Part shown: one piece after another, positions 1 through 5,268 of the stretch | Position numbering within the stretch: position 1 is the first letter of the stretch | Layout: the number at the start of each line of letters is the position of its first letter | Assembly (NCBI GenBank): GCA_016931085.1 | Contig: JAFGFO010000135.1 | Coordinates: 1 to 5,268 of the forward strand | Length of the DNA: 5,268 nucleotides | DNA from: Thermoflexales bacterium | GTDB taxonomy: Bacteria; Chloroflexota; Anaerolineae; Fen-1058 | Reading direction: 5' to 3' | The notes under the pieces: generated by a model | Seen by the model: the letters and a program-made list of their open reading frames with translations, nothing else | Database searches by the model: none | Told to the model about the DNA's origin: nothing | Translations under genes and position numbers: made by a program

Positions 1-29
1 ACTTCCGAAGTCTTTGAGACTTCGGAAGT
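1..29. repeat. Perfect 13-bp inverted repeat (hairpin)
   Basis: The left arm at 1-13 (ACTTCCGAAGTCT) is exactly complementary to 17-29, with a 3-nt TTG loop. The two arms are also near-identical as direct repeats (1-13 against 19-31, one mismatch), because each arm is itself almost palindromic. No T-run follows on the + strand, so a classical intrinsic terminator is not supported. It could be the stem of a terminator or attenuator for a gene to the left, or a copy of a dispersed hairpin repeat. The structure may extend beyond the window edge. Confidence 0.7.
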
Positions 30-79
30 CTGGCCTGAAAGCTCGACCACTCCCCCACACGACGGATTTTATATTTTTA

Positions 80-96
80 CGGACCCTTAGGGTCTG
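80..96. other. Small 7-bp stem-loop in the leader
   Basis: CGGACCC (80-86) pairs with GGGTCTG (90-96) through six Watson-Crick pairs and one G-U wobble, closed by a TTA loop. A T-rich stretch lies before it (67-78), not after it, so it does not look like a terminator on either strand. It lies just upstream of the predicted -35 box, so a protein-binding site is possible. It may equally be chance. Confidence 0.25.
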
Positions 97-104
97 CCGA
101 TGAC

Positions 105-133
105 TGGACAAGGCCGTGTGTATAGTGTATGAT
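105..133 (+). promoter_or_regulatory. Predicted sigma70-type promoter for the M42 peptidase gene
   Basis: TGGACA at 105-110 and TATGAT at 128-133 are separated by exactly 17 nt, and each hexamer differs from the bacterial housekeeping consensus at one position. Transcription would begin near 140, giving a leader of about 45 nt before the start codon at 185. This is the only convincing promoter in the window and could drive the peptidase and, if there is read-through, the ATP synthase genes. It is inferred from sequence only. Confidence 0.55.
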
Positions 134-136
134 GTA

Positions 137-164
137 ATTTGTTATTTGCTATTTGTTATTCGCC
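137..164 (+). repeat. Heptad repeats in the peptidase 5' leader
   Basis: Four consecutive 7-bp units are in register: ATTTGTT at 137 and 151, ATTTGCT at 144, and a diverged ATTCGCC at 158. A weaker fifth unit (GATTCGC) may follow at 165. The run begins close to the predicted transcription start and ends about 10 nt before the ribosome binding site, so it would be most of the 5' untranslated region. It is AT-rich compared with the surrounding genes. Confidence 0.6.
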
Positions 165-173
165 GATTCGCAC

Positions 174-178
174 AGGAG
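174..178 (+). promoter_or_regulatory. Ribosome binding site of the M42 peptidase gene
   Basis: AGGAG lies 6 nt before the ATG at 185. This is a strong Shine-Dalgarno match with normal spacing, and it supports that start. Confidence 0.75.
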
Positions 179-184
179 TAAACG

Positions 185-1252
185 ATGGATTCGACCGAAC
201 AATTATTGCAAGCCTTGACTGACGCACACGGCGTGCCAGGTTATGAAGCTGAGGTGCGCGCCGTTATCCGCCGTTATCTCGATCCGTTGGGCCAGGTCGT
301 CCAGGACAAGATCGGCAGTGTGATCTGCAAGCTGGGCGATGGCAGCGGCCCGCGTGTGCTGTTGGCTGGCCACATGGATGAAGTTGGTTTCATGGTGCGC
401 CACATCACCAAGGAGGGCTTTATCAAGTTCATCCCCCTGGGAGGCTGGTGGGATCACGTGTTGTTGGGCCAACGCGTGGTGATCAAGACCTCTTCGGGCG
501 ACGTGCTGGGTATCATTGGCGCCAAGCCGCCCCACCTGATCTCGGCGGACGAGCGCAAGAAAATGGTCGAAAAGAAGGACATGTACATTGACATTGGCGC
601 GTCGTCGGCGGAGGAGGTCGCCGCTGCCGGCGTGCGGATGGGCGACCCGGTAGTGCCGGACAGCCGTTTCACCCCCCTGGCCGGCGGCAAGACTTACCTG
701 GCCAAGGCTTTTGACAATCGGGTCGGCTGTGCCTTGATGATCCAGGCCGCTCAGCACTTTGCCGCCCAGCCGCATCCTAACACGGTGTACGGTGTGGCGA
801 CTGTGATGGAGGAGGTCGGCCTGCGCGGCGCGGTGACCAGCGTGGAGATGGTAAGCCCGGACGTGGCCCTGGTCCTGGAATCCGAAATCGCCGGCGACGT
901 GCCAGGCATCAAAGAGGAAGAGTGCGCCATCAAGTTAGGCGGTGGACCGTCGGTGATGTTTTACGATGCGTGCATGATCCCGAATTTAAAGCTGCGCGAC
1001 CTGGTGATTGACACCGCGCGCGAGTTGGACGTTCCGCTGCAGTTCTCTACGATGGAGCATGGCGCGACCGATGGCGGTGAGATTCACCTGCACAAAACCG
1101 GCGTGCCAACGGTCGTCCTAGGCGTGCCGTCGCGCCACATCCACAGCCACGGCGCCATCATCCATCGCGACGATTACGACCGGGCCGCGCGCCTGGTCAT
1201 CGCGGTGGTGGGCAAGCTGGACGCTGCGACTGTTAGTCGATTGGTCGAGTAG
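185..1252 (+). CDS. M42 family metallopeptidase (glutamyl aminopeptidase / TET-like)
   Basis: This 355-residue protein matches the M42 family in length and in all core motifs. M42 enzymes are cytoplasmic, di-metal (zinc or cobalt) aminopeptidases that usually assemble into large self-compartmentalised complexes trimming short peptides. Visible motifs: AGHMDEVGF with metal ligand His63 and Asp65; AFDNRVG with the likely bridging Asp177; MEEVGLRGA with the likely base Glu209 and ligand Glu210; LESEIAGDVPG with Glu232 at the next ligand position; RHIHSHG with His320 as the last ligand. No signal peptide or membrane segment is seen. The ATG is supported by AGGAG 6 nt upstream. Substrate preference cannot be read from the sequence, and older annotations of relatives as endoglucanase (CelM) should be treated with caution. 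The gene ends 90 nt before atpA with no terminator between them, so co-transcription is possible, but a functional link to ATP synthase is not implied. Confidence 0.93.
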   Translation: MDSTEQLLQALTDAHGVPGYEAEVRAVIRRYLDPLGQVVQDKIGSVICKLGDGSGPRVLLAGHMDEVGFMVRHITKEGFIKFIPLGGWWDHVLLGQRVVIKTSSGDVLGIIGAKPPHLISADERKKMVEKKDMYIDIGASSAEEVAAAGVRMGDPVVPDSRFTPLAGGKTYLAKAFDNRVGCALMIQAAQHFAAQPHPNTVYGVATVMEEVGLRGAVTSVEMVSPDVALVLESEIAGDVPGIKEEECAIKLGGGPSVMFYDACMIPNLKLRDLVIDTARELDVPLQFSTMEHGATDGGEIHLHKTGVPTVVLGVPSRHIHSHGAIIHRDDYDRAARLVIAVVGKLDAATVSRLVE

Positions 1253-1257
1253 TTTAT

Positions 1258-1299
1258 CACGAATGACACGAATGCTTCGCGCACGAAAGGCACGAAATA
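1258..1299 (+). repeat. CACGAA-type nonamer repeats in the peptidase-atpA gap
   Basis: Four 9-bp units share the core CACGAA: 1258-1266 (CACGAATGA), 1267-1275 (CACGAATGC), 1282-1290 (CACGAAAGG) and 1291-1299 (CACGAAATA). A 6-nt spacer (1276-1281) separates the second and third units. The run begins 5 nt after the peptidase stop codon. No strong hairpin with a T-tract is present, so it is not a recognisable terminator, and no convincing promoter was found in this gap. Confidence 0.6.
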
Positions 1300-1330
1300 T
1301 TTCTGTATTGCTTGGTTCTAATCCTAGCCT

Positions 1331-1335
1331 GGAGG
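1331..1335 (+). promoter_or_regulatory. Ribosome binding site that decides the atpA start
   Basis: GGAGG sits 7 nt before GTG at 1343 but only 1 nt before the alternative in-frame TTG at 1337. An in-frame TAG at 1325-1327 closes the frame upstream. The spacing therefore favours GTG 1343 as the start of atpA. Confidence 0.75.
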
Positions 1336-1342
1336 TTTGAGT

Positions 1343-3022
1343 GTGACGACAACTCTTGATGTCATTGGCGAGCTGACTGCTTCTCTCCAGCAGCAGATCG
1401 CGCTTTTCGAGCCAGACGTGACCTCGATCGAAGTGGGGCGTGTTGCCGAGGTCGGCGATGGCATCGCCCGTGTGACGGGCTTGCCGGCCGTGCGCGCCAA
1501 CGAGATGGTGCGCTTTGAGAGTGGCACGCTGGGCATCGCCTTTAACTTGGAGCATGACCACGTTGGCGTGATCATCATGGGCGAATATTCAGATATCGAA
1601 GAAGGCCAGATGGTGCAGGCCGTGGGGCGCATCGTGTCGGTGCCGGTTGGCGACAGCTTGGTGGGACGGGTGGTGGATGTGCTCGGCCAACCGATTGACG
1701 GTAAGGGACCAGTCGTGACAGGACGTTTTCGCACTATCGAGCGCATCGCGCCTGGGGTGATCGAGCGCGCGAACGTCGACACGGCGCTGCAAACCGGCAT
1801 CAAGGCGATTGATGCCATGATCCCTATCGGGCGCGGCCAACGCGAGTTGATCATCGGCGACCGGCAGACGGGCAAGACGGCCCTCGCGATTGATACGATT
1901 ATCAATCAAAAGGACAAGGGCCTGTATTGTATTTACGTGGCTATCGGCCAAAAGCTGGCCCAGGTGGCGCGTGTGGTGGCGACGTTGGAGCGGCGCGGCG
2001 CGTTGGAATACACCACCGTCGTCGTGGCCTCGGCTTCGGACCCGGCCACGCTGCAGTACCTGGCGCCCTACGCAGGCTGCGCCATGGGCGAAGAGGCGAT
2101 GGAGAATGGCGTGCTGGTGGGTGGAGAAAAGGTTAACGACGCCTTGGTGATTTATGACGACCTGTCCAAGCACGCCTGGGCCTATCGCCAGGTATCGCTG
2201 CTGCTGCGCCGCCCGCCGGGCCGCGAGGCCTACCCCGGCGATGTGTTCTATTTGCACAGCCGCTTGCTGGAGCGCGCCGCGCGCCTGGCGCCCCATTACA
2301 TCCTTCGGCCGCGGGGCGGCTCGAATGAACAGGCACAGGGGGGAGAGAGGTATACAGGTGTGAGGGGCCGCCGCGAGGCTGAGAGCGCGCTCAAAAGCCG
2401 GCCTGACGCGGAGCAATTCGAGATCGTGCCGCTGCCGGGCACGGGAGGGTCGTTGACCGCACTCCCAATCATCGAGACTTTGCTGGGGGATGTCTCGGCT
2501 TACATTCCTACCAACGTGATTTCGATCACGGACGGCCAGATTTACCTGGAGAGCGATTTGTTCAACGCCGGTATTCGCCCGGCGATCAACGTTGGCATCA
2601 GCGTGTCGCGCGTGGGTGGCGATGCGCAAACCAAGGCCATGAAACAGGTGGCCGGCCGGCTCCGCTTGGACATGTCTCAATTCCGCGAGTTGGCGGTTTT
2701 TGCCCAGTTCGGCTCTGACTTGGACAAGGCGACCCTGGCGCGCCTGGAGCGCGGCCGCCGCTTGCAAGAAATTCTCAAGCAGCCTCAGTACGTGCCGATG
2801 TCGTTGGCGCACCAGGTGACGGTGATCTTTGCCGGCACCCAGGGTTATGCAGACACGATCCCGCTGGCCCGTATGCGTGAATGGGAAAGCGGCTTGCTGC
2901 GCTTCCTGGATACCCATTATCCGAACCTGGGCGAGTCGATTGCGCGCGACAAAAAGCTTGACGAAAAGACCGAGCAAGCCCTGCGCACTGCTATTGAGGA
3001 GTTCAACAAGACCTTTGTATAG
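1343..3022 (+). CDS. atpA: F-type ATP synthase subunit alpha
   Basis: Alpha is the regulatory nucleotide-binding subunit of the cytoplasmic F1 head and alternates with beta around gamma. From the GTG start the protein has 559 residues, against roughly 500-515 for most bacterial alphas. In order: an N-terminal helix and beta-barrel (about 1-110); Walker A GDRQTGKT at 172-179; PYAGCAMGE at 242-250; the Walker B strand ALVIYDD ending at 273; [12 protein letters not shown] at 289-300; LLERAARL at 308-315; [12 protein letters not shown] at 368-379; VSRVGG with the arginine finger Arg423; and a normal C-terminal helical domain to Val559. The extra length is mostly at residues 316-367, with a smaller excess at 251-265; the frame stays open through both. 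GTG is preferred over TTG 1337 because of GGAGG spacing. atpG follows after 79 nt. No atpH precedes it, which is unusual. Confidence 0.97.
   Translation: MTTTLDVIGELTASLQQQIALFEPDVTSIEVGRVAEVGDGIARVTGLPAVRANEMVRFESGTLGIAFNLEHDHVGVIIMGEYSDIEEGQMVQAVGRIVSVPVGDSLVGRVVDVLGQPIDGKGPVVTGRFRTIERIAPGVIERANVDTALQTGIKAIDAMIPIGRGQRELIIGDRQTGKTALAIDTIINQKDKGLYCIYVAIGQKLAQVARVVATLERRGALEYTTVVVASASDPATLQYLAPYAGCAMGEEAMENGVLVGGEKVNDALVIYDDLSKHAWAYRQVSLLLRRPPGREAYPGDVFYLHSRLLERAARLAPHYILRPRGGSNEQAQGGERYTGVRGRREAESALKSRPDAEQFEIVPLPGTGGSLTALPIIETLLGDVSAYIPTNVISITDGQIYLESDLFNAGIRPAINVGISVSRVGGDAQTKAMKQVAGRLRLDMSQFRELAVFAQFGSDLDKATLARLERGRRLQEILKQPQYVPMSLAHQVTVIFAGTQGYADTIPLARMREWESGLLRFLDTHYPNLGESIARDKKLDEKTEQALRTAIEEFNKTFV
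2288..2443 (+). other. Insertion region within AtpA (residues 316-367)
   Basis: Between two strongly conserved alpha-subunit blocks, LLERAARL and [12 protein letters not shown], there are 52 residues. Short family members have about 5 here and E. coli alpha has about 17. The segment is rich in Arg, Gly and Glu in its middle (about 322-350), then reads like a short helix with a hydrophilic turn ([18 protein letters not shown]). There is no stop or obvious frameshift. Its second half ([12 protein letters not shown] onward) resembles, from memory, an extension seen in some Chloroflexota alphas, so it may be a lineage feature rather than a recent insertion. Confidence 0.7.
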
Positions 3023-3100
3023 TTTCAAGTTTCAGGTTGCAAGTTTCAGGTCGCACGTCCAGTGTAACCTTAAACCTTAAACATCAAACCTTAAACCCAA
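3022..3100 (+). repeat. Heptad repeats filling the atpA-atpG gap
   Basis: The gap is built of 7-bp units in two blocks. The first block (3022-3063) follows GTTTCAR: units at 3022 (GTTTCAA), 3029 and 3043 (GTTTCAG) and 3036 (GTTGCAA), then decayed units at 3050 and 3057. The 12-mer CAAGTTTCAGGT occurs exactly at 3026 and 3040. After a 2-nt shift, the second block (3066-3100) has exact AACCTTA at 3066, 3073 and 3087 and diverged units at 3080 and 3094. The run begins at the last base of the atpA stop codon and ends 1 nt before the atpG start. It resembles in style the short tandemly repeated heptamers of cyanobacteria, but the unit is different. Confidence 0.75.
3029..3096 (+). promoter_or_regulatory. 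Imperfect long stem-loop ahead of atpG
   Basis: The two heptad blocks are roughly complementary. Positions 3029-3051 can pair with 3074-3096 at 18 of 23 positions, leaving a loop of about 22 nt. The strongest paired stretches are GTTT and AGGTT on the left with AACCT and AAAC on the right. In mRNA the stem would end 5 nt before the atpG ATG. It could affect atpG translation or atpA-atpG transcript stability, but it has mismatches and no T-tract, and may be only a by-product of the repeats. Confidence 0.35.
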
Positions 3101-3101
3101 C

Positions 3102-4016
3102 ATGTCTACTACTCGCGAATTTCGCCGGCGTATCAAGAGCGTCAAGAACATTGCCCAGATCACACGTGCTATGGAAGCAGTCTCAGCTTCTCGAGTCCGC
3201 CGTGCCCAGGAGCAGGTGCTGGCTACACGCCCCTACGCGCGGCTGGCCTGGGAAGTGCTTTCGCACCTGGCCAGCCAGCCCACGGCCGATGGCAAGTTGC
3301 ACCGCTTGTTGGAAGTGCGGCCCAAGGTCGATACCGTTGGGGTGGTGCTACTCACCAGCGATCGTGGCTTGTGCGGCGCGTTCAACCACAACATCGTGCG
3401 CACGACCGAGTCTTTTATCAAGCAACTGGACAAGCCGGCCAAGTTGATCACGGTGGGGCGCAAGGGACGCGAGTTGATGTGGCGGCGGCATTATGACATT
3501 ATGGCCGAGTTTTCCCACTTGCCGGCCGCGCCCGGCATTGTGGATATAGCGCCTATTGCACGCACGGCGATTGACGCCTATCTCAGCAACACTGTCGACC
3601 AGGTTTACCTGGCTTATACTGTCTTTGTCAATAGGATGCGCCAGGAGCCGGCCGTCAAGCGCCTGCTGCCCCTGCGCCCCACCAAGATGGTTGACCAGGC
3701 AGCGTCTGCCTATCTTGTGGATGCGCACCCGGAACGCCTCAAGGTGACACAGTATATCTACGAGCCGTCGCCCCAGGTGATCCTGGACACGATCCTACCA
3801 CGTTTCACAGTGCTGCAGATCTACCAGGCCATCCTCGAATCGCTGGCCAGTGAACATTCGGCCCGCATGGTGGCCATGCGCAACGCTACCGATAATGCGC
3901 TTTCTCTGATTGACGATCTGACTATCGACTACAACAAAGCGCGCCAACAGGGCATCACCAGCGAGTTGTTAGACATTGCCGGCGGCGCCGAGGCTCTGCA
4001 AGCGAGCATGCGCTAA
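3102..4016 (+). CDS. atpG: F-type ATP synthase subunit gamma
   Basis: Gamma is the central rotor shaft of F1; its two end helices form the coiled coil inside the alpha3-beta3 ring, and it couples proton or sodium flow through F0 to catalysis. The 304-residue protein has the expected architecture: an N-terminal helix with RRRIKSVKNIAQITRAMEAVSASRVRRAQ (residues 8-36, in two conserved pieces), the central Rossmann-like domain with LLTSDRGLCGAFNHNIVR (83-100), and the C-terminal helix with ESLASEHSARMVAMRNATDNA (246-266) and YNKARQQGIT ending in the conserved IAGGAEAL (292-299). It is slightly longer than the common 285-290. The ATG is fixed by the conserved N-terminus, yet no Shine-Dalgarno precedes it; the upstream bases are A/C-rich heptad repeats. 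Translation may depend on an A-rich unstructured leader or on coupling to atpA. atpD follows 45 nt later. LATRPYA (40-46) supports a Chloroflexota affinity. Confidence 0.97.
   Translation: MSTTREFRRRIKSVKNIAQITRAMEAVSASRVRRAQEQVLATRPYARLAWEVLSHLASQPTADGKLHRLLEVRPKVDTVGVVLLTSDRGLCGAFNHNIVRTTESFIKQLDKPAKLITVGRKGRELMWRRHYDIMAEFSHLPAAPGIVDIAPIARTAIDAYLSNTVDQVYLAYTVFVNRMRQEPAVKRLLPLRPTKMVDQAASAYLVDAHPERLKVTQYIYEPSPQVILDTILPRFTVLQIYQAILESLASEHSARMVAMRNATDNALSLIDDLTIDYNKARQQGITSELLDIAGGAEALQASMR

Positions 4017-5268
<1,252 letters not shown>

Noticed and set aside
70..75. TATATT as an alternative -10 box
   Set aside because: No acceptable -35 hexamer lies 16-18 nt upstream; the pair at 105-133 is much better.
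80..96. Intrinsic terminator
   Set aside because: The T-rich tract is before the stem on the + strand, giving an A-rich tract after it on the minus strand, so neither strand has the required stem followed by T-run.
1337..1339. In-frame TTG as the atpA start
   Set aside because: GGAGG ends 1 nt before it, too close to work as its ribosome binding site; GTG at 1343 has 7-nt spacing.
1253..1342. Separate atpA promoter or terminator in the gap
   Set aside because: The best -10-like string (TCTAAT at 1317-1322) has no -35 partner at normal spacing, and only a 4-bp stem (1269-1279) without a T-tract is present.
1324..1905. Minus-strand open frame of 193 codons opposite the atpA 5' part
   Set aside because: It is antisense to conserved atpA sequence, with low-complexity Ser/Thr/Pro-rich translation and no family resemblance.
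2288..2443. Frameshift or inserted mobile sequence in atpA
   Set aside because: The frame is open throughout, conserved blocks on both sides are in the same frame, there are no terminal repeats or target-site duplications, and the second half looks like natural protein sequence.
1589..3028. Long open frame on the minus strand (479 codons) opposite atpA
   Set aside because: It overlaps atpA almost completely, its translation is rich in Arg, His and Gln with no recognisable domain, and it is explained by the codon bias of the GC-rich gene on the other strand.
3022..3100. CRISPR array
   Set aside because: The units are only 7 bp with no unique spacers and no cas genes nearby.
3066..3100. Telomere-like repeat
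   Set aside because: AACCTTA superficially resembles eukaryotic telomere units, but it lies inside a bacterial operon, has five units and is flanked by other heptads.
3037..3447. Open frame of 136 codons on the + strand overlapping the atpG start
   Set aside because: It runs out of frame through the conserved gamma N-terminus and begins in the heptad repeats; atpG explains the region.

Overview
The window is part of a GC-rich bacterial chromosome. It carries three genes for the F1 sector of the F-type ATP synthase, in the order alpha (atpA), gamma (atpG), beta (atpD, cut by the right edge), preceded by an M42-family metallo-aminopeptidase. All four genes are on the + strand. The gamma N-terminus (KNIAQITRAMEAVSASRVRRA followed by LATRPYA) and the style of the alpha and beta sequences resemble Chloroflexota, perhaps an Anaerolineae-like lineage. 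That placement rests on remembered family resemblance and was not tested by a search.

Layout: 1-184 is a non-coding leader with a perfect 13-bp hairpin at the left edge, a good sigma70-type promoter (TGGACA, 17 nt, TATGAT), a short run of heptad repeats and a clear ribosome binding site. 185-1252 is the M42 peptidase. 1253-1342 is a gap with CACGAA-type nonamer repeats and the atpA ribosome binding site. 1343-3022 is atpA, starting at GTG. 3023-3101 is a gap made almost wholly of 7-bp repeats. 3102-4016 is atpG, with no visible Shine-Dalgarno. 4017-4061 is a short gap with three more heptads and a G-rich ribosome binding site. 4062-5268 is the first 402 codons of atpD. No intergenic stretch exceeds 300 bases.

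The three ATP synthase subunits form the catalytic alpha3-beta3 ring and its rotating gamma shaft and are very likely one operon. The peptidase may share the transcript, because no terminator is visible in the gap before atpA, but its role is probably separate cytoplasmic peptide turnover. The delta gene (atpH), which usually lies just before atpA, is absent there, so the F0 and delta genes must lie elsewhere.

I do not see an undescribed multi-gene system; the coding content is housekeeping. The unusual signals are: (a) short-period repeats (7 or 9 bp), each with a different unit, in every intergenic gap; (b) a region of about 52 residues in the alpha subunit where short family members have about 5; (c) the atpA-atpG gap, whose heptads form a long imperfect inverted repeat just ahead of a gene with no visible ribosome binding site.
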